This document shows, piece after piece, positions 35,901 through 47,030 of a stretch of 64,000 nucleotides of DNA; position 1 is the stretch's first letter; each line of letters starts with the position of its first letter. The position numbers and the translations under genes are program-made. The notes under the pieces were generated by a model. It was not told where the DNA came from. It saw only the letters and a program-made list of their open reading frames with translations, and made no database searches. The stretch is from Myrica gale (lineage: Eukaryota; Streptophyta; Magnoliopsida; Fagales; Myricaceae). The DNA lies in the NCBI GenBank assembly GCA_963930655.1, contig OZ005601.1:25730921-25794920 (forward strand), given 5' to 3'.

Positions 35901-38900
35901 CACAGGGTGGCTTAACAATACATGGAAAAGCATGTTTTTCATGCCAGATACAGGGCGTAGCATCTTTTTTTTTTTATAAGTATACAGGGCGTAGCATCTA
36001 ACAGCTAGCAAAACAAGGATCTCAACTCCACTTCCAATCACACGTACACATTGGGGAAAAAAAAGCAGAAACACCATGAAATAGCATTCTGAAATGATAG
36101 CATAAAAAGAAATAAAAAGCTGAGAAAATCAAAGCAAAACAAGTCAAACTGAATCAAGAATCAAGTAAAATCAAAAGAACCTAATTACTGATCCTGGAAA
36201 AGAAAAAGCACAACTATAGATGAAAACGCATGGGCAGATAAGGTTATTTATTTGATAAGATCCTGGTCAAGAGGATTGCTTTTTCCACCCGTGAATTGTA
36301 TGCAACATTACCTTACATCATGAAATCAGACTAAATGGAACAGTGGGTTTTTCTTTTCCTTTTATTTTGGCATAATAATCGACAACAACCTTTTCTAGGA
36401 TCCATACCTTCAGCTTTAAAATTGTTATCAGAGCATGACACGCGGTCAGGTGTGGTTTCCACTTTCATGTTGGACCCTTGATAGTGAGCGTTCCTCTCAT
36501 AGGAAGAGCCATCTGAAATATTGGCAGAAACACCCCTTGAATTGTCAGCACTTTCATCTTTGGAATCATCCAAAGCATGCTGTAGATCTTCCTTAGAGCC
36601 TGCTCAGATTTACCATTTCAAAAGATGTTAATTCTTAACCCAAAATTATGTGTCAGTCAATATCTTAAGGGAGTTAGGTAATATGCATTACCGAGCTTGG
36701 TTCGTCTTGATTGTGTAAAATCAGTTGAAGTCCTTCCATCTTTAGTTATCTGTGGTGCACCACTACTTACTATATCGCCTTTGTCAATTCCCTTCAAAAC
36801 AGCCTACTCAAGCAGACAAAAATCAAATCTACTGCTATAAGTATCAACAGCATCATTAAAAACTCAATTAATCAAATTACCGTTTCCTCAGAACATGGAG
36901 CATATAGTGCTAAGGGCTCTACTGGAGTGTCTTGCGTAAGATAAGGCACTTGGACAAAACCATCACTCAGTTTCTGATATGAACTCATATCAGTCACTCT
37001 GTATACATCAAGCAACTTTGTCCTACTATATCTTAAATGGTAAGGCTCCCCATGGCCACTTTCAGCTTTGTCTGCCCCAGTTCCTACAGTATGTGTGTTC
37101 GTCGAGCTGCCGCCATAGCTTCCCCGTCCACGTCCAAGAGAAAAGGTGGGAGGTGTAGCTTCCCCACGCCCACGGCCATAGGAAAACGTAGGAATTTGTT
37201 TGCTTGGTGTAAGGGTTTGGTGATGAAGAGGCTCTCCACGTCCTCGGCTTTGAAAGGAGCTAGATCTCCATGGCCGATAATGATCCCCCTCCCTCTCATC
37301 CTTTCCATGATTGGCAAGATGAGTTAACCCCTTATCAAGATGCACATCACCATCTCTACCAGAGTCAATCCACTTGTCACGCAAACCTTCGGTCTCCTTA
37401 TCATCAGGGCCCCAACGTGAGTTCCACTTGCTCTCACGCCGCTGTTCATAATTAGTATCCCTATTACTTGAGTCAGACCAACGGTCAGATGGAACACGAC
37501 GAACTTCTCCAAGGTGTTTCGCAGACGAATTTTCCATCCAACGGTCCGTCTTGCGAATCTCACCAAGGTCTTTGTCTCCATCCCTCCAACGGTCTTTGCG
37601 CATGGAGGAATTCGTGTCTCTTTCCTCATCACGCCAGCGGTCACGACGACCACTTTCCATATCAAGCAAGGATGGCCTGAAAACATCCTTTTTCTTAAGG
37701 CTTTCATGCATCTCCTCACCATTTCCGGATGACTTTGCCACATCCGAGCGATTACCATAAGCTGGATGCAGGCTGAAATGGTTTTCCTGAATGGCAAAAA
37801 AAAAACGGCAGAAGCAACAATGAATTATGGAGGGAAAAACCAGACAGGGCATGCTTCTAACAAAGGTATAAAAACAGTCAAAAGTAGTGACAACACACCA
37901 CAGTTCCCATTCCAGGCTTACTCTCCCCAGGCTTTGGGAGAAGCCACTGTGGTGAAAGAGGAATATTATTGTCAGACCCCTGAACATCTGCACAAATCAA
38001 ACATATGCATCAATGGTAATATTAAATTTAAAGAAGAAAAATAAAAAATCAACCAAAAACCGGAGTTCGGACATGCTAGGCTCATCTCTTTTTGATAAAT
38101 GGAAAAACTTACTCATGGACTCATAGTTGGATATAAACAATAACAGTCACCCTCATTTTCATAAAGAACAATATTACACATTAAATTTCTTGAACCAGTG
38201 TAAAGCAAGAATCACTAAGTGTGACATGAGATAAAGCTCAAAAATGGATTTATATATCATAGACTCTGCGAGAAATGATCCCACTTTGGTGGAAAAGTGG
38301 TCCCATCACAAGAGAAATCATGAAAACCTTCCTATCTTCAAAAGATCAGTGTAGTCTGATAAAAGAGTTTGACACATGATCCCATTATTCAGCCTCAACT
38401 ACAATGGTAAACACCAGAACTCCTTCAGGTAGTAAAAGAGAGGCCAAGAACAGAAAAAATTGATCTGCAACCCACCCATTTTTGTACAAGAGATCAATCG
38501 GTCACCAATTTTATAAGCCTATTCCAGGGTCCTCCTTTTCGTAATAATCATCAACGGAAACTATTGCAGAAAGTGTCAGACAACATCCAGGCACTTAAGA
38601 CATATTTTATTCCAACAGTAAATACAACAACAGATTGCTGTGGTTCAACCAGTATAAGACATGTCTCTTAGAGTCTAGGCCATAAAACGATTAGGTGCTA
38701 AACAATCTAATCCGATGTCCAACCACCCTTTACCAGCTAGACATCTTGTATTTGGTTGGTGTTACATTTTAAAGCACAAGGATATCAGTGGTTGTTCCTA
38801 TAAGACCTAAGCAAGACAACGTGCTAGATACCATCTGATGATGAGTAACACCTCAGTCAAAGCTGGACTGGAAGAAAAGAGATCACATAGACCATAGCAG

Positions 38901-41900
38901 ATATACCAAATAGACTTGATAATAAAAATATGAGGAACACTATATCTCAGTCATTTGTAAGTCAAAAGCCAATATGCACTAAATGTAATTTTTCTTTTTT
39001 TTTCTCCACAATGTTATGAATCGATGAGCACTCATGCAGTACTTCACTATAAAAGGGAAGCCTGGTTCCAATTACACTTCACATATTTTGTTTGGGGTTT
39101 AAAAACTTCCAACAAATCAGTAAGCGTTATGGTATATTTTTAGCACCTTGTAAATTTGATATAAAATTGGAGCACAAAAAAGCGACTGCAACAACTCAAG
39201 TCAGAGTAATTTTTTGTAGCAAAAACTGATAAGTTTTTTGTGACAATAACACCTGTATTAAAAAAAGATCATTTCATCTTCGATTCGAAAAATACATATC
39301 CTTGTCAAATTAAAAAAGATACAGTTGCTACTGCATTCAATCTATTCAAACTAAAAAAGGATAGTAGCAGTTTCCTCGTCACCTGAATTATAATCATCAT
39401 AAAAAGTCGCTTAGAAACAAAAAATCATCATCAAAAGTCCATCCAGGGTCCAAATCACCAACACATCCAACGTGTCATTTTATTGATGCGGAAAACTTAC
39501 AAATGACCAGGTTGAAACAAAAAAATTGCACATGACCTACTAAAATCATACACAATGCTAAGAAAAAAAAATCATACACAATGTTTGGCATTCCATAGCC
39601 ACATTCTTCACATGTTTTAGCACTTCCACAACAGGGCGATAAAATCACATCACCGTAAGAGATGCAGATTTTTATTCATTGTCTTGATGGATTTCCAATC
39701 GATCAAACATTACAAAATCTATGAATACTAGGTACACTATTTTCCAATTGTGAAGTTATCTTGATTTCCACTTGCTTATAATCCTTTCTTTCTAATCAAT
39801 CCTCAGTATGGAAAGGTCCGGCCATAATTAAAAGTCTCGCACTTGCCTCCTGAATAGATATGTTTGCTCCAAAATTATACAACAAAGTAATCAACTTGTG
39901 TAGCGTTACATGATATGCCCAAAAAAAGATCCAAGAATTTCCTTTTTCTTGTAAAAATCCATATTCTCTAACAGTATGAACGCAATTTTGAAAGTGGTAA
40001 TAAGAGCCACAAGCCATGGGTGTAGGCGACTAGAAATCAAATTATGCCTTCCATTTCGAATTACCAAGACGAAAGCCAGTTTCACAACTTTCGTTGCCCT
40101 CGGAATTTGGTTTTCCAGTTTAGTAAACAACTTCACTATAACTATTACAAATAGACAAGCACGCAAAAAACCAGAGTAAAGATGGACGTGAGAGAAGCAT
40201 AAGCACTAATGCCACAACAATTTTCCAGAAACAAACAATAAAGAGGGAAGCCAGAACCTACGCAATAGTTCAATTTCCTTACAGTCTGTTCATGGCCACG
40301 ACTAAAAACCAAGTTAAAAGCCTTTATTACGTATATATGAGTATTACGGAACTTCTTATTAGAGCTTTTGCTGACCCATAAGGACCAGGTTGTGTCCCTT
40401 TAATCTCCTGCTGCACCAAGTCTCAAAGCAACAAAAAATCTCATTGTATACTTTTTTTTTGATAATTAAGGCAGTTTTATTAACAAGAAAAAAAAAACGA
40501 AACACAACGGGGATACAACAGTACAAGAGAAAGTACTGAAGAAACCAAAAACCCACCCACCCGTGACCCATAAGCCTACAAAACTCACCCTCCCAGAAAC
40601 CCCCCCCCCCAACCGCATCTCAAGCGGGACCCCTAACAGTCCACACCAAAGGTCACAAGCTTCCTAGCGGATGAGGAAGACCCGTCATAATTGACTGAGG
40701 ACTTCAAACCCTTCAGCTCCCTGATCATCTTCCCCCCTGATTTTCTTGAAGATTTCGAATGAACCGGCTTCCGATCTCGTTCCAATGCTTCAAAGAGCTC
40801 CCTCATCTTTTCCTCTTGACCACCACAGGACACCCCAACCATCTTACCCACGGAGGAAACCATGTCCAGGATCCACGCCGGAGAATCTCCCCTCGAAGAC
40901 CTCACACCAGAGCTCTCACCCACGAGCTCCAGACCAGCCTCCAAACCTACAGATGGTTTAGAGCTCTCACCACCAGACAACCCCCGGGACCCTTCCCCCC
41001 CCCCTTCATGCCACCTAACAGAGCCCCAGGACACCCCTGAACATGACCCCCCTCCAACGAAACACGGGCAGAAACATCCTCAGCAACAAACGACTGATCT
41101 GGCACCGGCGAGTCGCCGGAACCACACCCGGCCACCACAGACCTGGTCGACGAGGGCAGCACGTCCACCGGCATAGTACTCCGGACCACACCCGAGGGAA
41201 TCTCCAAGGGATCAGAGGGTACGTCGGAGTTGGCAGGAGCAGCCCCACCTTCAACCAACAGATCCGTCACCGGCGAGACGTCAGAACCACTCCCTACCAC
41301 CACCGACCGCGACGACGAGGGCAGACCAATCGTCGGCAAAGATTTTCGGTCAACAGTGTTTATCGGGTCAACGATAATGTCGTCAAATGTGTTTATCGGG
41401 TCAGCAACAGACCCATCCAGCCCAGAAACAGACCCACTCGGATCCACATCAACCAATTGGTCCTCAAGCCCAGACGCAGATACCACCAACTGGTCCTCAA
41501 CTCCCTCGGGCTTCAGAGAATTGACGCCACACACAGGCCCACCTCCAACTCCCGACCCATCACACTCATAACTTTCGAGACCAACCCAATCTGCCAACAG
41601 CCCCCCCGAACCCTCACCCAAGACAGATCCGAGGAGCCTATTCAAATCCACCAGCAAACCCTTAAGCTTCAAACGGAAATGCATTGGGCAGCAAACCTCT
41701 GCCGTGGCAGGAGTAGCCCCCAAATCAGACAAAGCTGCCCCCTCGACTGCAGTGTTCTTCCCTACCAACACAGTCGACTTCTCTTTGCCTCCTGCAAATG
41801 GAACGACACTTTGAGCAGGAGGTACAGCCTGCCCATGACCACCCTTCCTCGACCCCAACTGAACAGCTTCCGCAAAAGACAACTTCTCTTCATTTCCCAC

Positions 41901-43299
41901 TACACCGCCAACACCAAGATGACCCCCTACCGGCCCAAAGTGATCGACCACCCCCTGGAAACATGCTGCCATAGCCAACCAACCAGCTCCCTCTCGACCT
42001 TCAGGGACCATGACCACCCCTTTCCGGTGTCCTTCTCCAAACTCCATCACGGCAACAAATCTTCCCGACTTGTTAGCACGTCGTTGAGCCAGGAACGCCC
42101 TAGAGCCTTCATTGAATCGCAACACGACATCCTGAGCAGCATCAACTCCCAATAGCTGGCTGGCTAGAGTAACTAACCAGGCAGCCCTTAATCTCCCAAT
42201 TGAAATGGCACTATGAGACTTGCGACTCCACTCCGACCATCTAACAACTCCCCTAACATCAACAGACACCTGAAAGGACTTGGCTTCTACACGGAACCAC
42301 CTATCTAAACCCATCTTAAAACTAAAAGCAACACAACCAGCAAACAAGAATCATGACAACAACAGGAGAAAGCACAAAAAAAAAGAAAGAGGAATCTAGA
42401 GAGAAGGGAGAGCTTCTCTCACTAGAAAGAAGCCAATGATTTTTGGACGAAAAAAATCTCATTGTATACACTGAATAAAGTTTCAAGAAACACTGATGCA
42501 TAGAGCCAGCATTATTATTTGACCGCCTTAGGACGTTTCAACCATGGTTTTCAATTATATCGTTGTAAATCATCTGATCCTATCATAAAGTCATCACAGA
42601 AGACACGCAACTGCTGATAATCAACCAACGCGACTAGATGAGTAAAGCACTCGAATCTCAACAAAATGTGCAAGCGAGATGTGATCCTTCCAAGACACGC
42701 GCTGGATCACTAGTAGCCCAAAGCTAATAATAGGAAAAGGTGTGCACGGTGAGTCAGTATAAACAACCAAACGTGCAAGACTAGTGACACTGAATGCAGC
42801 ATGTAACTTTAAACAGAAAATTCGAAATAGACGAAGAACCTCTTTAACCTTTGAAAATTAGTAAAAAACAAGAAACAGAAAAAACCTTGAATGCTTAGCT
42901 AATTGAATGTGTTTGTATCCATTTTGAAGCATAATAATTTCCCTCCTTGTTCCAGGAACCAAACTGGGAGTTATGCAAAGGATAAACGGCAACAGATAAC
43001 TGCATTACCGAGTGTAAGCAAAAACCCTAAGTAGAAAAATTACACAAAACCTGAGCTTAAATGCATTGTTTTTTTCACATCAACAACGGTCGAGGCACTA
43101 CATAGAAGAAAGCAACACGAAAAGCTCCAATCCATTAGATGAGGCTAGGGTTTTCGCAGACGCAAAAAGCACCTAGACCAAAGGCCAAAAAATCGAGGAA
43201 GAAAATGGAAGAACTGGGCGTTGAAATACCTTTGGAGATCTGCTGGGGAGGAGTGACGGAGAGGTGATGGCGGGAGCTGGAGTCGGTGCTGTCGGCCAT
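29967..43299 (-). CDS. EXA1: EXA1-type GYF-domain translational regulator (1,836 aa, ten exons)
   Basis: Plant EXA1 (also PSIG1/MUSE11) is a GYF protein of the GIGYF type. It binds eIF4E-family factors, represses translation and acts in immunity and potexvirus susceptibility. Minus-strand coding exons in order are 43230-43299, 37902-37987, 36881-37786, 36692-36803, 36408-36599, 35110-35886, 32230-34957, 30877-31067, 30735-30794 and 29967-30355; phases are consistent throughout. The N-terminus has 'IPLSPQWLLPKPGE' and an Arg/Asp-rich 'RRDRWRDEERD' region. An eIF4E-binding motif YxxxxLL (YSRTKLL) lies at about residue 305. The GYF domain is at about 577-635 (LLLYYKDPQGRIQGPFMG, GYFGLDLPVC). A Gln-rich centre and a Lys-rich C-terminus (KKKGKKGKK) follow. 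The exon 2 donor is ambiguous by three bases. Intron 1 (5.2 kb) contains a LINE insertion. The gene looks intact. Confidence 0.9.
40452..42450 (-). mobile_element. Non-autonomous LINE derivative with 19-bp target-site duplication
   Basis: A 2.0-kb insertion is flanked by identical 19-base repeats ending 'ctcattgtatac' (40433-40451 and 42451-42469). Read on the minus strand it ends in a poly(A) tail (T-run at 40452-40460) just after 'ttgttaataaaactgcc', a usual plant L1 3' end. It carries an ORF1-type gene, but no endonuclease or reverse transcriptase. It must have moved in trans or lost ORF2 by internal deletion. It is inserted in the same orientation as the host gene. Confidence 0.85.
40633..42314 (-). 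pseudogene. LINE ORF1-like protein, frameshifted at a 10-G run
   Basis: The first frame runs from 42314 (MGLDRWF) to 40947 with 'KSFQVSVDVRG..RWSEWSRKSHSAISIG', the start of a domain common upstream of reverse transcriptase in plant LINEs. A second frame (41034-40633) continues with 'MRELFEALERDRKPVHSK' and 'ELKGLKSSVNYDGSSS', typical of the end of that same open frame. The switch falls at a ten-C run on the + strand (40995-41004), so a one-base length change separates them. This may be a real mutation or a homopolymer error. The long plus-strand frame at 41043-42155 is its antisense shadow. Confidence 0.7.
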
Positions 43300-43890
43300 G
43301 GATGATTGACGAGAGTTGGGGAGAGAGCAAGAGAGAAAAAGAGTGTGAGAGCCAAGGAAACCCTTTCTTTGCTTTTGATTGCGCCTTGAACGAGGAGAGA
43401 GAGAGAGAGAGACTGCGGGGGAGGGGGGATATATGTCAAGGGAAATGGCAGATTAAAAATGATGCGAGGTTAAGGCAAACGTTACTCTGCCGTTTACGTT
43501 AGCAAAAGGGCGCAATATGTTGCCTGACACTACATACAGTGGATTACACTTCGACGTGTTCTTCTGATTCTCTTGAGGTGATCTATTCACACGCGCTGTA
43601 ATAAGGGAGTGCGTAACACGCCGCCGTGTTAAAACTACAAACTTAGGTCAACGGCCTGATAAGACTAGTTTCGTGTTGAGATATACACGAGTTTTTTTGT
43701 TTTTTTCTACGAAGAGATATACACGAATTGATGGTGGCGTTGCGAGGTAATCTGAGTTTTAAGCGTATTTCGGGGGTTTATCTCATGTGTGTGCACTGCG
43801 CCACAACTCTGGGGACGTGGCTCTTTTGCAATTCCGGGTTAGAATTATATTATAGAGTACAATAAGAGAGAGAGGGGCAGAGGAGACTGA
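43300..43890. promoter_or_regulatory. Upstream region of the EXA1-type gene
   Basis: A leader with a (GA)n/(CT)n tract at 43397-43421, followed by moderately GC-rich DNA. Promoter function is inferred from position only. Confidence 0.4.
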
Positions 43891-44089
43891 GGGTGGGTTT
43901 GTGTGGTAAAATTTTTGGTATTGGGTTTAGTGTTGGTATTGGGTTTAGTGAAAAAGTGAAGAGAGAGGTAATATTTTATAGTTTTTGTAATTTTTTATAT
44001 TTTTTTATGGAAGAGAGAGAAATTATATTGGAGTATTTTATTAGGAGAGAGATAAAATTTTGGGTAAAATTTTAGTGACAAACGCAGCC
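43891..44089. mobile_element. MITE (about 200 bp)
   Basis: Imperfect terminal inverted repeats: the left end 'gggtgggtttgtgtggtaaa' pairs with the reverse complement of the right end 'ttttagtgacaaacgcagcc'. The interior is AT-rich and includes a doubled 'ggtattgggtttagtg'. No coding sequence. It lies just upstream of the EXA1-type promoter region. Confidence 0.6.
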
Positions 44090-46618
44090 TGAGTCCCGCC
44101 CGGGACCTATACTGTTCTGGCAATGCGGTTCCTGTTCGAGTGTGTGAGTCTCGAGTGGAATCCACTTCACTCTGTCTCTTTCTCTCCTATTGTCCCTGTA
44201 ATTCGGGTGACTGAATTGCAGAGGATCCCTGTCTCAACTCTAGCCGGTTTAATAAATGAGTGAAATTATTTTGAAAACAAACACATTCTCGTGATGTTGT
44301 ACAATTCCTTGTTGCCCTAAAATGGGAAAATAGTTCCTACTTTCAAGCCTCCCATTTTTTTTAAAAAAATCCTTACTTTTACATTATTTTTTAAAGTTTT
44401 TATAAATCCCTTTTGGTAATTTTCCCTTTCTCTAAGAAGAATAATATAAACGATATTTTTTCTATATAAAAAAAAAGGAATAAAATAGACTTCGATAAGG
44501 CCACAAACCAATTATTCAACGAGATAGCAATACTCATAGGCTTACAAATTACTTAATGATAATCGTTAAACTAGCTTATTTTTTAAGAAACCTTATACTA
44601 CGTCTTGTATTTATAGACAAAAATTTAAATTTATGGAATTTTTTATTTCATTTAATTATGTTCCATATCTTTCTAAATTAATTAATCATTGTTCAAAATT
44701 CGATTCATCCATCATATCAAATATAAAGGAATAAAAAAAAATTTAAATTTTAAAATATAATTTAAAAAGTAACTAAAATGTTAAATTCTAACTCGAAAAC
44801 AATACCTTTTTTATAAATTATAAACAGACAAATTAAAAACATTAAATACTATTTGTATTTCTTTATATATATATCTATTTCTCTTTACAATTTTTTCATT
44901 CACGTTTTCTGTTTTTTTTTGCTCATTTTTTAGTGTTTTATGTTATAATTTCTATTTTAGGTTTTTATTTTTTATATTTTAAACAAAATATTCATGTTAT
45001 ATTTTGTTTTATTTATTAATTTTTTGTAATTCTATATTTTTATTTATTCTTCATTTGACTTATGGATTTTATCTGAGGGCATAGATTGGTTAAATTGTAA
45101 CATTATATGGCGCTATTAGATGAAATAAAATTTACATCCTATAAATATAAGAGCGTATTATGAAGTTTTCCTTTGATTTTTTTATATTTAAAATGACTCC
45201 ACATAAATTACTTATGTGATTCTAATTCTATGTTTCTTTGGGACTAAAAAGACCAATAACATCGTGGATTGATTTTGCATGATGAAATGGAGGCTTATGT
45301 TTATTGTTCAATGACTAGTTGACTCCCCGATGGAGGGTTTAGTAGTAAATTAATTCCTTTCTCAATCATACAACTAGTTGTTTCATAATGGAGAACGTTA
45401 TATTTTCAATAAATTTTATTGATTCGTTAACTGTTTGTGTAAGCCTCTTATTGAAGGATTTTTATATTCTGTTGGATGACATGCAAATGAAATTGTACAA
45501 ACAAATAACATCATTCACTTTCTCCAAGAGTACGAAAGTGAATATAAATTGAAATCGCTTGCAAAAGTAAAGTCTTATCTTGATCCTAGTGGACGGGCTG
45601 AGACTTTCTAGTAGCTTTGTTGATGTTGTGGTGACAAGCTCGCCCATTTGACAGTAACTTTAACTCAAACCGAATATTCTGCAGTTGGAGAGCTCTTATA
45701 GTCATGCCCTGTTGCAAAAGTAAAGTCTTATCTTAATCTAAGCACTATCATATATAGTTTATACTTATATATATATATATATATAGGTATTGTTAGGATA
45801 TAAATATGTTATAAGATTAGTCGATAAAAGGAACATTTAAGGGATAAATGCATTTTACAGTTTATACTTTCTGATTACGGGAGTCTTCAGATTTTGTACC
45901 CCAAATTATTATTATTATCAGGTTGCATTTTATAAACTACGGATTTTAGAAATTTTACATTATATGTAAAAAGTTTACGTCAATTTTAATAAAAAGTAAT
46001 TTCTGGCATGTAAAATTTGTTCTCATAATTCTGGTGATAGTAATATTTTTATGAGGGTAAAATCGAAATTGCAAAGCCCAAAAAATAATTTTTCCTTCAA
46101 AATTGATAAAAGATTATAACGAATGGATATAAAATATAAAATTAAAAGTTTTTAAGAAAAATACTAATTTTTGGTATAAAATGTAAAAACTCTATAATTA
46201 AAACGTGCAAAACATATTTGTATTGTCCCGATATTTAATAAAGAAGACAATTTATTTCTCAATCTACCACCAAAAGAGTTACTATGGCCCTGTTTTTGCC
46301 TGTTTTGGCAGAGGGAGCTGGAAGGAGCTCTGCCAGCCCCTCTGTTTTTTATTCTTTTTTCCAAGTCTAGTTTTTTTAAAAAAAAAAACTCGATAAAAAA
46401 ACCCAATATCATAATATGGTCAAATTTAGGTAAGAAAAACCACTATTTATATTTTATGTTCACACTTATTTTCTATGGGTGCAAAAAGAGAAAACTAGAG
46501 TAGGATGGGCCATGGGGACTGGGCTCACACTCCCAACACGGAGGTTTAGTTTATGCCCCAGAGAGCCATCACGTTCTAATTTCAATAGAGAACCCCAAAA
46601 TTTAGCAAAGTTCTTACC
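44090..46618. other. AT-rich intergenic DNA
   Basis: No supported gene. 45520-45718 is the second copy of the dispersed repeat noted at 22560. A TA tract lies at 45765-45785. The rest shows no structure I can support. Confidence 0.45.
45520..45718 (-). repeat. Dispersed repeat, copy 2
   Basis: The reverse complement aligns with 22560-22745 over most of its length with the same ordered blocks. It includes the tRNA-unlike 'acatgactataagagctctc' side. The family is not identified. Confidence 0.5.
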
Positions 46619-46972
46619 TATTAGAATTTACACAATATGTGAAAGGTGGACCTAACTCAACTCCAAAAGACGCCTTAAGGAGTGAGGGGTGTCACAACCT
46701 TATAAGGAGCACATTGACTAATTTCTCTAGCAATGTGAGACTTCTAACACGTCCCCTCACGTGTGGCGGAAGGACATCCAAGCCGACACGTGGAAACGAG
46801 TGACGGTGGGACCACAAACTAAGAATATTACTCTGATACCATATTAGAATTTACACAATATGTGAAAGGTGGAACTAACTCAACTCCAAAAGACGCCTTA
46901 AGGAGTGAGGGATGTCACAACCTTATAAGAAGTACATTGACTAGTTTTTCTAGCAACGTGGGCCTTACAACA
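46619..46972 (-). mobile_element. TRIM retroelement, complete, 354 bp
   Basis: Two 131-base terminal repeats (46619-46749 and 46842-46972) run in direct orientation, reading TGTT...CTAATA on the minus strand. Next to the upstream repeat is a primer-binding site TGGTATCAGAG, complementary to initiator tRNA-Met. A purine tract (gaggggacg) precedes the other repeat. A perfect 5-base target-site duplication, TTACC, lies at 46614-46618 and 46973-46977. There is no coding capacity, as is usual for TRIMs. Its right end is only 58 bases from the dUTPase start codon. Confidence 0.85.
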
Positions 46973-47030
46973 TTACCGGTCTTTTATTTTTTAACAGAAC
47001 TCCCCTTCAGACAGCGCCGCGGGTGCGAAA

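Larger units (their letters stand above)
37988..43229 (-). other. Intron 1 of the EXA1-type gene (5.2 kb)
   Basis: An AT-rich intron with no coding exons of its own. Open frames on both strands at 38000-40370 are chance. The interval 40433-42469 is a LINE insertion with its target-site duplication. Removing it leaves an intron of about 3.2 kb. Confidence 0.7.

Noticed and set aside
41043..42155. 370-residue open frame on the + strand
   Set aside because: It is exactly antisense to the LINE ORF1-like frame, with Pro/Arg/Thr-rich content and no motifs; it is a shadow of a GC-rich coding strand.
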